Counted from the stretch's first letter, positions 7,774 to 17,410 are shown. The stretch is 64,000 nucleotides of DNA from UBA695 sp042691655 (GCA_042691655.1 CP170506.1:2728001-2792000), one strand, 5' to 3'. Program-made: numbers and translations. The notes: generated by a model not told the origin, from the letters alone.

Positions 7774-9633
7774 TTATTTCTCAAGATCCGCCTCCACCCA
7801 TTTCTCGAAAACAGGGAGTCCTAGCTCCTCTGAGCCCCATCCCAGAATGTAACGAAGCCTCGGCCCGGGATATTTGCTGCGCAGAATATGAATGGCTCCG
7901 TCTTTCTGTGGGGTTAAGTAGGCTTTCTCCAAGTCCGGCTCGACCATGCAGAGAATTCGTCCCGGGGCGGTGCCTTTGAACTCAGGCTGGATGACAATTT
8001 CGCCGCCCGAAACAGCCACGTGGGCCGTTAGATGGGGAAACTTCTCGGTAAAGGCGGCTTCCTTTTCCTCCACATTTCGGAGCCTCGTCTCATACTCCGC
8101 GATGACCTTTTCCAAGTCGAATCCGCACGCCTGCATTTTCACGCGCCAGAGGTCTACACCTTCGAGATTCGCATGAGGGTCGGGACTGGCAAATGCGCGC
8201 AGCAGACGGTTGGGGCCATCGTTGCCGTAACAGTCCACAAGCGCGAAACAAAAGGCTTCCCCGCATGGGTAGGCGATGTTCGCGTCGCGCTCCTTGCAAA
8301 GCGCATTGTTGTCGGCCAGCAGTTTGAAAGGAATCTCTCCCCGGGAGACAACCGCCGCCAACGTGCGCCGCATTTTGGCCTTCTCTTCCCGGCTTAAAAA
8401 AAGGCCGTATTCTACGAGTGTGGCAAGGCCCTCGTTGAAAAACCGGGTGCTTTGGAAATGCCGTGCCATGGCCCCTCCGCTGAGCCGCTCGATGTAAACG
8501 TGGGCTGTTTCATGGCCTAGCACCGCTTCGAGGCGTGGCTCGCTCAACTTGGTATCCAGCGGCACCCGGATTTTGGTCCAGTTGGTCTGGCCGGAACAAT
8601 GTTCCATCACGGGGCTGCCGAGGTCGGCAACGATCCGGCCAGGAAGCGGTGATGCGCCCAGGCAGGCGGTGACGCGGTCGTGGGCCGTATCGGCTTTTTC
8701 GATGAGCGCTGCTGCGGCTTCCTCCTGGTTTTTGCGGAAAACGAAATCAAACCGCTTGGTTTGCGAGGTACCAAAGTAATCTTGCTCGACATGACCGGAT
8801 TGCGATTTTTCCTCCCCCGACAACCGTGCCGCCTGCTGGAACGCGCCGATCCAAACCGCCACCGCCAGCACTCCGCCGAAGCAGGTGCGGAATACCGTGG
8901 GGAAGCGCCAATTCCGCGTCCGGTTCAAGACGAAACGGATGCCGTCGCCAAGCGACTGGAAAAGTGCCCAAGCCAAAACGAGCAAGCAGGCGCTGGCCCC
9001 CAGTTCCGCAGCCACGAACCGCCAGGCAAAGCAGGCGTTCCCGTCGTCACACGAGGAAAGAAGGAGTTGGTAGGGATCGAAGAGCGCCGACCATTCCATA
9101 TTCTGCGCCCGAAGCCAAAGAAGTCCCCAGGTTACGAAACCGACCGCCAGGATATACCACTGCCTCGTAAAAGAGAGCACAGCGGCCATGGAAAGCAGGT
9201 AGAATGCCGCGACACATTGCTGCGCCAGGCAGAGCGCTTCCGTTCCCCAGTGGAACGGCGGAGTCGTGGATTGGCGGCTCATAACAAAGCTCACGAAATC
9301 CAGCCCGCATCCAAGAACCAGCGGCAAGGCCACGACGGCAAACCCGGCAAGGAGTTTGGCTACGAAAAGGCGGCTGCGGGAAAGCGGCAGGCCGTCGAGG
9401 AACGTCAGTGTCCCGTCGTTGCTTTCGCCCGTGAGCAGGTTTGCGCCGGTCATCGCGCTAAAAAGCAGGATCAACGCCAGAAGGCCGCCCGCCTCCGAGT
9501 CCTTGCTCCATGGCTTCATCATATCGGGAAAATCGTCCATCAGAGAGCCGATAAACACAACGGCAAGGACGCCAATCGTCAACCACGTCATGGGACGCAA
9601 CAGCCGAAGTTCCTTTTTGAGCAATTCCATCAT
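7774..9633 (-). CDS. ABC-2 type permease with C-terminal gluzincin-like metallopeptidase domain
   Basis: The 619-residue protein starts at ATG 9633 (or 9630), overlapping the stop of the upstream permease. The N-terminal half has about six membrane segments and the ABC-2 layout (ANLLTGESNDGTLTFLDGLPLSRSR). The C-terminal half is a soluble domain with HETAH (residues 374-378) followed by NEGLA (Glu401), the zinc-binding pattern of gluzincin or peptidase-MA-like enzymes. Fusion of a permease to a peptidase domain is unusual. With the next gene and the ATPase it forms a three-gene unit linked by overlapping starts and stops. The substrate is unknown; processing of an exported peptide is inference. 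Confidence 0.82.
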   Translation of the reverse strand: MMELLKKELRLLRPMTWLTIGVLAVVFIGSLMDDFPDMMKPWSKDSEAGGLLALILLFSAMTGANLLTGESNDGTLTFLDGLPLSRSRLFVAKLLAGFAVVALPLVLGCGLDFVSFVMSRQSTTPPFHWGTEALCLAQQCVAAFYLLSMAAVLSFTRQWYILAVGFVTWGLLWLRAQNMEWSALFDPYQLLLSSCDDGNACFAWRFVAAELGASACLLVLAWALFQSLGDGIRFVLNRTRNWRFPTVFRTCFGGVLAVAVWIGAFQQAARLSGEEKSQSGHVEQDYFGTSQTKRFDFVFRKNQEEAAAALIEKADTAHDRVTACLGASPLPGRIVADLGSPVMEHCSGQTNWTKIRVPLDTKLSEPRLEAVLGHETAHVYIERLSGGAMARHFQSTRFFNEGLATLVEYGLFLSREEKAKMRRTLAAVVSRGEIPFKLLADNNALCKERDANIAYPCGEAFCFALVDCYGNDGPNRLLRAFASPDPHANLEGVDLWRVKMQACGFDLEKVIAEYETRLRNVEEKEAAFTEKFPHLTAHVAVSGGEIVIQPEFKGTAPGRILCMVEPDLEKAYLTPQKDGAIHILRSKYPGPRLRYILGWGSEELGLPVFEKWVEADLEK

Positions 9634-11210
9634 GGCCGAGCCTCCCCGGTTGCCGTCGTGGCCTGCCGCAAGACCGCTTCGCGCCATTCGCCAACAACGG
9701 TTCCAAGCGGTTTCCCTGTCGCTTTTTTGAAGCGGAGGGCAACCGGATGAGCCACGTCGTAAAGCCAGCTTCTGGGATCTTCGGTGACCTCGACTCCCAG
9801 CACGGAGCCAAGGAACTCTCGGCATGCTTTGTCGCCGTACGTGGCCCGCAAGGTGCGCAACCCGGCGGCTGCGAGTGCCTGGGTGGCTTCTTTTCCCGTG
9901 GTCTTGCGGAGCGTCAACCAGCGGCCAAGATCGGCTTCCGAAAAGTGTTCCGGCATGGCCTCGCAGGCCCGGCGCAGTTCCTCCGCATCATGGCCTATCG
10001 CGTCCTTCCGGGTGGTCCACCAGGCGGCAAAGCCATCGAGCACCCAGGCGTTGCGCTCCAAGGTCAGGCGCTTGAAGCTTCTTATCGACAGCGTATTGTA
10101 AAGAAGAGTGCGCCGAAACGCCTCCATGTCGAAGTCCTTTGCCGTCAGGTTCGCCCGGACCATGACGCCTTGGCTCATTTTGATGTCTCCCTCTTCAATC
10201 ACACCGGGCTTGAAGTCCCGGCGATGGATGATGAATACCGGCGGCATTTTCCGACATCCCAGGTACCGGGCAACTTCTTCGAGTTCGTACGCCGCACGAT
10301 GCGCCATCCGGTCCAGGGCGACGTTTTCCTCCTCCGTCGGTTGCGCGACCGCTGCCGAAGCCGAAACTTGCACGCAACCACTGGTCACGTCCACGGCCCC
10401 GGGGAGCAGTACCGGATCGGGCTCCTTGTTCTTTTCGCTGTATTCCACCGCAACCATCAGGGCGGCCACGGCGACGAACGTCAGGATGATTTTCTCGCGC
10501 GAAGACATCCGCTGGGCAAGCGCCATGGCGAGGGTCGCATCGCGGGCCAATCCCAACCCGAAGGCACATGCCGTCCAAAACAGCGCGTAGCCGACGGTGA
10601 CACCAATGGGGATGAAGGGAATCTCGTACCGCTCGTAGGCAAAGGGCGCGCCAATGAGTTCAAAGGGACCAATGGCACCGAAATCAATTTGGGCAATGAC
10701 GATGTTCTGCTGGATCAGGAAGAGAGCAATCATGGCCAGAATCACTCGATAGCGTCCCGTGAATCCGTGGGCGAAGCAAAGGCTCCACAAAAACCACGCA
10801 TAGCAACCGGAGCGCAGCGCGAGCAGGAAAAGAAAGCGCGGAGTGAGCGCATCTGCCTTGCTGCGCCAGCAGGCAACAGCCAACGCCAACGCCACGGCAA
10901 GGAGCATTGCCGCCAGTCCGATACCGTATTTCACCGCGATCATCCGCCATCTCGGAAGCGGTAGCCCCTCCAAAAAGAGCTGGGTCTTGTTCCGGTATTC
11001 GCCGACCACCAATACTTGCCCGAGAATCAGACTTCCCAGAGGAACGAAAAATACGAGGAAAAACCGGAGGGCCGCGAAGGGACTGCCGCTGGCCCGTTGC
11101 ATCCATGGGATACGGATTCCCAGGAAAAGATCCGCCAACAGAAGCAACACCAGGGAGAGCAGCACCCAGGCGTGCTGGCGCAGTTCCTTTTCGATGAGGC
11201 CCCACGTCAT
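9630..11210 (-). CDS. ABC-2 type permease with C-terminal pseudo-peptidase domain
   Basis: This 526-residue protein starts at ATG 11210, overlapping the ATPase stop by four bases. It has an N-terminal ABC-2 membrane region with several hydrophobic segments (residues 15-270) containing the EYRNKTQLFLEGLPLPR loop. A soluble C-terminal half parallels the neighbouring permease. Where the partner has HETAH, this protein has YNTLS. The later NEGLA is replaced by LDGFAAWW. The zinc ligands therefore appear lost. The two permeases look like diverged duplicates forming a heterodimer with one catalytic and one non-catalytic peptidase half. That pairing is inferred from synteny and alignment by eye. Confidence 0.78.
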   Translation of the reverse strand: MTWGLIEKELRQHAWVLLSLVLLLLADLFLGIRIPWMQRASGSPFAALRFFLVFFVPLGSLILGQVLVVGEYRNKTQLFLEGLPLPRWRMIAVKYGIGLAAMLLAVALALAVACWRSKADALTPRFLFLLALRSGCYAWFLWSLCFAHGFTGRYRVILAMIALFLIQQNIVIAQIDFGAIGPFELIGAPFAYERYEIPFIPIGVTVGYALFWTACAFGLGLARDATLAMALAQRMSSREKIILTFVAVAALMVAVEYSEKNKEPDPVLLPGAVDVTSGCVQVSASAAVAQPTEEENVALDRMAHRAAYELEEVARYLGCRKMPPVFIIHRRDFKPGVIEEGDIKMSQGVMVRANLTAKDFDMEAFRRTLLYNTLSIRSFKRLTLERNAWVLDGFAAWWTTRKDAIGHDAEELRRACEAMPEHFSEADLGRWLTLRKTTGKEATQALAAAGLRTLRATYGDKACREFLGSVLGVEVTEDPRSWLYDVAHPVALRFKKATGKPLGTVVGEWREAVLRQATTATGEARP

Positions 11211-12124
11211 AAATGCACGCTCCGGGAACCGACGCACGCGATGAAAATATCTTCCAGGCTCATTGGCAAAACTTCCGCCCCCTCTGGCAACGCGACGGAT
11301 TTCCACGCGGAGGGCTCGCCTCTCAGAGCCATGGAACGCACTCCATCACTTTCACCATCGCGCCAGATTTCAAACTGACCGCCCACCGCAAAGGGCACTC
11401 CCGCAGGCATCCGAACCCGGCGCACTCGTTCGCGCAGAGAGCAGAGCAGCCCCTCAAAACGCATCTTGCCCTGGTGGATGATTCCCACGCGGTCGGCGCA
11501 GCGCTCCACCTCATCGATCAGATGCGAGGAGAAGAGCGTCGTGCGCCCATGCCGCCGCGATTGGGCGACGATGATTTCCATAAACTCCCGCCGCGCCACC
11601 GGGTCAAGTCCCGCGGTTGGTTCGTCCAGCACCAGCAACGCCGGACGCGGCGCCAAGGCCAGCGCCAGGGCGAGCTTGGCCCGCATGCCGCCCGAGAGTT
11701 CCGAGGAACGGCGGTCCTCGGGAATTTCAAAGAGTTCCAGCAACCGGGAAAATTCGGCTTTGTCCCAGCTCGGGTAAAAGGAGCCGACGAAACGCCCCAG
11801 CGCCCGGCAAGTCATCCAGGGGTAGAAATTCTGCTCCTGCGACACATAACCGATGCGCCGTTTTTGGGCGACGGATGTCCGGCGTGTCGTCTCGCCGAGG
11901 ATCGAAATGGTCCCGGACTCGGCGGCAAGAATTCCCATGATCAGGCGAATCGCCGTGGTCTTTCCCGCGCCATTGATGCCCAGAAAACCGTAGATTTCCC
12001 CCTCGTGGACTGTCAGGTCGAGCCCATCCACCGCCGGGACTTTGCCAAAATGGCGTTTCAGGCTCCGAATCTCCAAAACCGGTTTAGAGTCCATGGCGGC
12101 AAGAGACATTTCCGTGGCTGTCAT
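11207..12124 (-). CDS. ABC transporter ATP-binding protein (ABC-2 export type)
   Basis: The 305-residue ATPase has Walker A GINGAGKT (49-56), signature LSGGM (143-147), Walker B LLVLDEP (163-169) and switch His201 in LFSSHL. The C-terminal extension (about 60 residues) is as usual for CcmA/YhaQ-like exporters. The start at 12124 is chosen because upstream sequence shows no conserved residues and lies in the divergent promoter region; ATGs at 12109 and 12094 are alternatives. It energises the two permeases encoded downstream. Confidence 0.9.
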   Translation of the reverse strand: MTATEMSLAAMDSKPVLEIRSLKRHFGKVPAVDGLDLTVHEGEIYGFLGINGAGKTTAIRLIMGILAAESGTISILGETTRRTSVAQKRRIGYVSQEQNFYPWMTCRALGRFVGSFYPSWDKAEFSRLLELFEIPEDRRSSELSGGMRAKLALALALAPRPALLVLDEPTAGLDPVARREFMEIIVAQSRRHGRTTLFSSHLIDEVERCADRVGIIHQGKMRFEGLLCSLRERVRRVRMPAGVPFAVGGQFEIWRDGESDGVRSMALRGEPSAWKSVALPEGAEVLPMSLEDIFIACVGSRSVHL

Positions 12125-12221
12125 GTTGAACAAAGGCTCTTCGAATACACTTTCTATATCAAATAGAAAACAACATAGATTCCACCGGCAAAAACGCGGC
12201 CTTGTATTGCCCGGCGCAGCT
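12125..12221. promoter_or_regulatory. Divergent promoter region with inverted repeat
   Basis: This AT-rich stretch separates the two divergent ABC operons. It contains a perfect inverted repeat with 7-base arms at 12151-12169 (TTTCTAT, five bases, ATAGAAA), a plausible operator. No regulator gene is adjacent. The promoter assignment is from position and base composition only. Confidence 0.45.
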
Positions 12222-12950
12222 ATGGCAAAACCTACGGGCATGAAGGTCGAGTTGGCAGGTATTACAAAGGTTTATGGAGGCATCCGGGCGCTCAATGAAG
12301 TTCGCCTGGAATTTTCGCCCGGCAGGATCGTCGCCGTCGTGGGGCTCAACGGAGCCGGTAAGAGCACCCTGCTCCAAGCCATGGCGGGGTTATTAGCCTT
12401 TAAAAAGGGGGACGTTTATTACGACGATGAACCGTTCACTCGGGACAGGGTAGATTTTCGGAAACGACTGGCCTTTTTGCCGGACTTCCCCGTCGCCTAT
12501 ACCCACATGACGGTACTTGAGCACATCGCCATGGTTTTGCACCTTTACGAAAAGGACGGCCCCGGCGCTGAAGAACGGGTGCTGGACCTCCTCCGCGCAT
12601 TTTCCATGGTTCCGTTGGCAAGGGCTCCCATGGGCGCTCTTTCCAGGGGCCAACTTTACAAGGCAGCCCTCATCGCACTCATTGCCGCGGCCCCCGAGCT
12701 ATGGCTCCTGGATGAACCCATGGCTTCCGGCATGGATGCCTTGGGGTTACGCGAATTCGAAAAAAGCGCCAGAACAGCCGCTGCACGGGGTGCCACAATC
12801 ATCTATACCACGCAGATTCTTTCCGTGGCCCAACGTTTCTCGGATGAAGTGGTCGTCCTCAACCAAGGCCGGGTTCATACCCATGAGACGACCCGAAAAA
12901 TCGAAGCCGAGGGAAATCTCGAAGAACTTTTCGAGGCACTAAAAGAATGA
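12222..12950 (+). CDS. ABC transporter ATP-binding protein lacking the switch histidine
   Basis: A 242-residue ATPase with Walker A GLNGAGKST, signature LSRGQ (instead of LSGGQ) and Walker B ELWLLDEP. The usual switch (H-loop) histidine is replaced by Gln198 in YTTQIL. ATG at 12222 is preferred, and ATG 12240 is an alternative. The next gene overlaps by four bases and encodes its membrane partner. The missing histidine suggests slow or altered hydrolysis, or pairing with a second ATPase; this is inference. Confidence 0.85.
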   Translation: MAKPTGMKVELAGITKVYGGIRALNEVRLEFSPGRIVAVVGLNGAGKSTLLQAMAGLLAFKKGDVYYDDEPFTRDRVDFRKRLAFLPDFPVAYTHMTVLEHIAMVLHLYEKDGPGAEERVLDLLRAFSMVPLARAPMGALSRGQLYKAALIALIAAAPELWLLDEPMASGMDALGLREFEKSARTAAARGATIIYTTQILSVAQRFSDEVVVLNQGRVHTHETTRKIEAEGNLEELFEALKE

Positions 12951-14554
12951 GGCTTTACTCGAAAGCATGGGTTCGCCGGGTTCGCAAGCTGGGAAATCTC
13001 CCGCGATGGAAGGGCTGGCAGATACGGTTTTCCCCTCGCCTTTTGCGCGCCATTCCAACGCTCCTTTTTCTTGCCTTGCCAATTCCCGCGAATGCAGCGG
13101 AAACGATCATGGCATTCTGGGGGATGGTTTCGATAACGAGCTTCTGGGGCAGCTTGCAAATGGAGCTGGAACAAAAGCGGGGACTTGTCCCTTTATATTT
13201 TTTGCCGGTATCAGAATCGTTGGCTTTCTCGCATCTCGAAAGAACCTTCCGTACAAAGACCGCCTGGCTGTTCGCAGATGCCGCGGCGTTGCTCTTTCAC
13301 GGGATCTCCCTATCGAATCCAACTTTCGGCATTTTAAGGATGCTCTTCGGCGCGGCGCTTTACAGCGCGGGAATCGTGGGAACCTGCGCTCTAACCATTG
13401 CTCTGTTCCCAAGAATCCTCGCGGGGTGGCTTTGGTTCGTCAACTTCGCCACCGGAGCGCTTTTGGTTTTGGAATGGGATATTCTGCACCGGCATACTCT
13501 TTTGCATCAAATTGGAGCGGTCTTGATTGCGGCAATACCTCCCGGCTGGGCGGCGCACCTTGCATTTTGGAACGGGAAGCCCTGGACCCTCCTTGCCTCG
13601 TTTGTCGCCCTTTCAACTGTAATCCTCACCATTCCGGCCAGCCGGAAAATCCTGAGCCGCCGCTTTGTATTTTGGCCGTTAGACACGCCGGATCTTTCTG
13701 AACCGTCAGCCGTTCAGGAAAAGGTTCCGGAAGACGCTTCCTCATCGGTGCGGCAGGTAGAGACGGTTGAGGCGGTTTCCCGCGGCGATTTTCTCAAAAC
13801 ACCTTGGATGAATGCCAATGGGTGGATCGAGCGGTTGATCTTGCGCTTCCTGACCCCGCGGGAAAAATACTTGCTCCCGTGCATTGAACCGCAAGTTACT
13901 GGTTGGACTCCCACATACCGCCGGGCCGCCTATTCCCTGCTGGCGCTGCCTTTTGTTATGTGGCTCCTCCAATTTTGGAGCCAGCCTGCTTCCTGGTGGC
14001 TGTTTGCACTCACAGTCCTTTTTGCGCTGCTGTCGATGACCCCGTTCTTTGGCGGCATCGATACCTGCATGGATCTTAAAGCCCCGCTGGGCAACGGACT
14101 GGTTTCGCCTATCGCCATGCTTCCCGTGGGGATTCGTGAGATCCGCTCGGCTGTAAGGAAAATCAGCTTCCTGCGCCGGTTGTTGGCGCTTCCCTGGTTT
14201 TTCTGGGCAACGGGAATCGTTACATTCACGGTTCAGCACTCGATTTCCGCCGCGTTTCGACCGGCGCTGATTCTCTGGCTTCTCTCCGTCGCACTGCAAC
14301 CGCTTTGGTTTGTGCATCACGTCTCCTATACTTCCAAAGATACCCGGTTCAGCTTGGCGGCGATACTTTTCATCCTCGGGTTTTTGACCATTGGAATCAG
14401 TACCTTGGTTACGATTGGATGCATTTTTGCTCCCTCCTGGATCGCGGGCCTTGCGGCGTGTGCTGTGGTCGGCGCGGAAGCGTTTGCCTTCGAGGCGTTT
14501 TACCTGCGGTGGTACGATCGCAAGGGGTTTGATCTCATTATTACCCGGCACTAG
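12947..14554 (+). CDS. Large membrane protein, probable ABC permease partner
   Basis: The 535-residue product has two sets of hydrophobic segments (about residues 35-240 and 325-525) separated by an acidic cytoplasmic linker (about 250-290). It overlaps the preceding ATPase by four bases, which makes it the likely permease. I do not recognise a named family; the fold resembles ABC-2-like exporters only in general layout. Polar segments such as LDTPDLSEPSAVQEK lie in the linker. Substrate and direction of transport are unknown. Confidence 0.75.
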   Translation: MRLYSKAWVRRVRKLGNLPRWKGWQIRFSPRLLRAIPTLLFLALPIPANAAETIMAFWGMVSITSFWGSLQMELEQKRGLVPLYFLPVSESLAFSHLERTFRTKTAWLFADAAALLFHGISLSNPTFGILRMLFGAALYSAGIVGTCALTIALFPRILAGWLWFVNFATGALLVLEWDILHRHTLLHQIGAVLIAAIPPGWAAHLAFWNGKPWTLLASFVALSTVILTIPASRKILSRRFVFWPLDTPDLSEPSAVQEKVPEDASSSVRQVETVEAVSRGDFLKTPWMNANGWIERLILRFLTPREKYLLPCIEPQVTGWTPTYRRAAYSLLALPFVMWLLQFWSQPASWWLFALTVLFALLSMTPFFGGIDTCMDLKAPLGNGLVSPIAMLPVGIREIRSAVRKISFLRRLLALPWFFWATGIVTFTVQHSISAAFRPALILWLLSVALQPLWFVHHVSYTSKDTRFSLAAILFILGFLTIGISTLVTIGCIFAPSWIAGLAACAVVGAEAFAFEAFYLRWYDRKGFDLIITRH

Positions 14555-14584
14555 ACGAGCATCCCGGCATCTTCTCGAAAAAGT

Positions 14585-14658
14585 CGCCACAACGCCACAT
14601 CCCTTTATTTATCAGCATCTACGAATCTTTATAATTGCTGGCTTGTGGCGTTGTGGCG
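14585..14658. repeat. 15-bp perfect inverted repeat at the island edge
   Basis: CGCCACAACGCCACA at 14585-14599 is the exact reverse complement of 14644-14658, with 44 bases between. It sits just after the permease gene and coincides with the point where the hsdS reading frame stops matching its family. It may be a recombination or attachment remnant. It lacks a T-run, so it is not a typical intrinsic terminator. Confidence 0.7.
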
Positions 14659-15595
14659 TGTTCGACCCAAAGCGTTAGGACAGGTGAAGTATGGAAAAGG
14701 TAATACAAAAAGCGTTTCGACAAACGGGCTTCCTGCAAGTTTTGAATCAACCCGAGCCGCTGATTGTGGACATAAAGATCGGCTTGCGGAACAAGCAGAG
14801 GACTTCCAAGAAGCCCCGCTTTCTGTTCGGTCATCACGACAAGGAGGTCATCCTTCGCCAGAATGTAACCCGATGGAAACTCACCCGTGTAATACTTGGA
14901 TTTTTCACCTTGGTCGCGGCCCCCCCAGCTTCATAGAAATGCCCCGGCGTGAGCAGAATGTAGCGACCTGTCGATTGGAAGAACTCGCCTGCAAAGGCGA
15001 ATCCATGCTTGATCTGAAATAGGTCTCCGAGTTTTACCACTTCCCAACTCTCCGGGATGGGGCCAATGTCAGTCTGTTTCTGGGGTTCGTTGCGGAGGCC
15101 GGTGGTGAAGAGTCGGTGCAGGAGGGCCTTTTTCAGTTCGGCGGTCAGCGCCAGCAGGCGCTCCTGCTGCTCTATCGCCCGTTGGACTGTTTCCAGAACT
15201 TTCACGATCTTGCACTGTTCTTCGATCGGGGGCACTGGGAGGGAAAACCCCTTGAGGCGTGTCGCGCTGATGTTGCTCTGACTCACAGCGCGCGTTGCAA
15301 TCCCTTTCAGGCGCTGCTGCGTCTCGTCCGCGTTGAGATATAGGTTTAAAAAAAACGGATTAAGCTGATCCGCCAACGTGCGAAGACGAATGAGGTAGGA
15401 AGCAAAGACAAAATCACCGGGGAGATCGAATATCGAGGTCCGCCCGACTAATTCGAAGCTGTTCGTCCGGTTGAAAAGAATGTCGCCACGTTGAACCCGA
15501 AATTTTTCCAATTTGCAGTCCGAGATCTCCGAGTATTGCAGCTTCGTGGGTGAAATGCGTCCATTGACCTGATTGGTCATTCTGAGAATGGGGCA
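14619..15595 (-). pseudogene. hsdS: Type I restriction specificity subunit HsdS, truncated and frameshifted
   Basis: The frame shows parts of both target-recognition domains and the central conserved helix: PILRMTNQVNG, then PVPPIEEQCKIVKVLETVQ and LGDLFQIKHGFAF. The N-terminus is missing, because the sequence is joined in frame to the rhuM fragment upstream at about 15596. A run of seven C (G on the coding strand) at 14920-14926 shifts the frame. The natural reading continues in another frame (MTEQKAGLLGSPLL) and ends at 14619. The C-terminal region is replaced by sequence from the inverted repeat. HsdS normally sets DNA sequence specificity of a type I restriction-modification complex; this copy cannot be intact as read. 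Confidence 0.85.
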
Positions 15596-16261
15596 GCGGC
15601 CCATGTAAGGCTTCCCGCCGTCGGCGCGCTCGTGGATGACCTCGGCGGCGGTGTGGCCGCGGGCGGCCCAGTGCATTTTGTTCTGCACCTGGGCAAAGAA
15701 GGCTTGGCTGGTTTCCGCATTGCCGTCGTAGTCGATGCTGGTGACGTAAATGTCACAGATTTTGCGCCAGAAAATTTTCTCCGACGAACGGATGTCGCGG
15801 ATGCGCGCCAGCAGTTGCTCGAAATAGACGCTGGAGTCGGGGTTTTTGAGGCGTTCGTCGTCCATGACAAAGCCTTTGAGGAGGAATTCCTGGAGCCGGG
15901 CGCTGGCCCAGGTGCGGAATTGGATACCGCGCGGGGAGCGGACCCGGTAGCCGACGGCAATAATGGCTTCGAGGTTGTAAAACTCGATTTCACGGGCAAC
16001 CTCACGCCCGCCCTCCTGTTGAACTGTTGCATATTTTGCAATAGTTGCCTCCCGCGCCAATTCCCCTTCCTCGAAGATGTTCTTCAAGTGCTTGGAAATT
16101 ACAGACTTGTCCCGCCCGAACAGCGCGGCGATTTCGTTGAGGGAAAGCCAGAGGGTTTCGCCTTGGACCCGGCACTAGACACGGGAAAGCCCGTCCTCGG
16201 TTTCGTAAAGGAGGATCTGTCCACCTTCGGGGAGCTGGGGTTGGGAGGACGGGGGCTTCAT
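15596..16261 (-). pseudogene. RhuM family protein, nonsense-mutated and 3'-truncated
   Basis: RhuM proteins commonly sit between hsdM and hsdS. The start (ATG 16261) overlaps the hsdM stop by four bases. The reading gives YETEDGLSRV, a TAG at 16175-16177, then WLSLNEIAALFGRDKSVISK (the helix-turn-helix), IFEEGEL, and MHWAARGHTAAEVIHER. The normal C-terminal part is missing: at about 15596 the frame runs directly into hsdS. The in-frame fusion probably reflects a deletion between the two genes. No function is expected. Confidence 0.83.
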
Positions 16262-17251
16262 GCGGTCAGTTTCGCAAGGATGGCTTTCAAGGCTGCGTCG
16301 GTTTCCTTCGCTTCCTCGTCCAGTGCCTCCAATTCATCCATGATTTCCGCGAGGGGGCGGTATTCCTCGGCGGCTCCGGTGTCGAGCACCACGGCGGCGC
16401 GGTCCTTGGAGGTGAGGCTGGCGAGGATGTGCTGCATCCAGCCCCAGTCGGCCTTGGAGCCGGGATAGCCCGCGCCCTTGGGGAAGCGGTCGAGTTCGTC
16501 GGCGTCGTAGTCGGACTCCTTGAACTCGGTCTGGTTCCACATGGGGTTGGCCACCACGCGGTCGAAGGTGCGCAGGCGGTTGCCCGCGCGGAACTTCGGG
16601 CCGCGGAAGGTGTCGCCGATCTCGATGCGGCCTTCCATGTCATGAATGATCATGTTCATGTTGGCCATGGCCCAGGTGGTGGCGGTGAACTCCTGGCCGT
16701 AGAGCTTGGCCGGGGCGAAGGTCTTGCGGGAGCGCACGCTCATCTTTTCCGCAAGCGCCTGCTCACACTTGATAAGGAGCCCGGCGGAACCGCAGCAGGG
16801 GTCGTAAATGTCCATGCCCGGCTCGATCTCCATGATGCGGGCGATCACGAGGCCTACTTCCCCCGGAGTATAGAATTCGCCCGCGCTCTGTCCCCCACCC
16901 TCGGCGAACTTGCGGATAAGGTACTCGTAGCTGCGCCCAATGATGTCCGGATCCACGTCACAGCCCGAGGCGTTTGGCACTGCAGATGGAGTCGTCGGGG
17001 TTCTTCGGCTCCAAGGGGAGGAAAAAACGAACCAGCTTTTTGTCGTGCCGAATCAGTTTGAACGCCTTGACGCGGGAGCCGACTTCCTTTGATATCCGAT
17101 TGATCTCGTCGTCAAAGACATCGCATAGGCGCTTGGCGAAGACGAGCGGTAGGATGTAGTCCTTGAATTTCGGAGCGTCTTTGGCGCCCCGGATGGAACA
17201 AGCGGCGTCCCAAAGCTAGGATTCGAGGGATTTATCAGATTGAGCAGACAT
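16258..17251 (-). pseudogene. hsdM: Type I restriction methylase HsdM, multiply disrupted
   Basis: Starting at ATG 17251 the reading is MSAQSDKSLES, then a TAG at 17216-17218 (probably a former Trp codon), then ILPLVFAKRLCDVFDDEINR in the same frame. A stop and frameshift follow near 16966. The second piece carries the methylase core GEFYTP, DPCCGSAGLL (AdoMet motif I) and NPMWN (catalytic NPPY-like motif). The segment between DTGAA and EEYRPLAEIM lacks the usual roughly 150 residues. Nonsense, frameshift and deletions together show long-standing decay. No hsdR is present in the window. Confidence 0.87.
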
Positions 17252-17410
17252 GTTTTGGAAAATTTGGGTGGTCAGCAACAGGGAGAGGCTCAGGGAAAGT
17301 GCCAACCCGGCAACCGGAAAAACCCTGGAATTAAACAACAGGTGCAACCTGTTGCCAAGACGCTTTATAAGTCAATACCGGGCTGGGTAAATCCCCCTCA
17401 CTGAAGATGC

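Noticed and set aside
8680..12166. Long plus-strand frames opposite the peptidase-permease and ATPase genes
   Set aside because: Arg/Gln/His-rich shadow frames; the minus-strand genes have clear motifs and overlapping starts.
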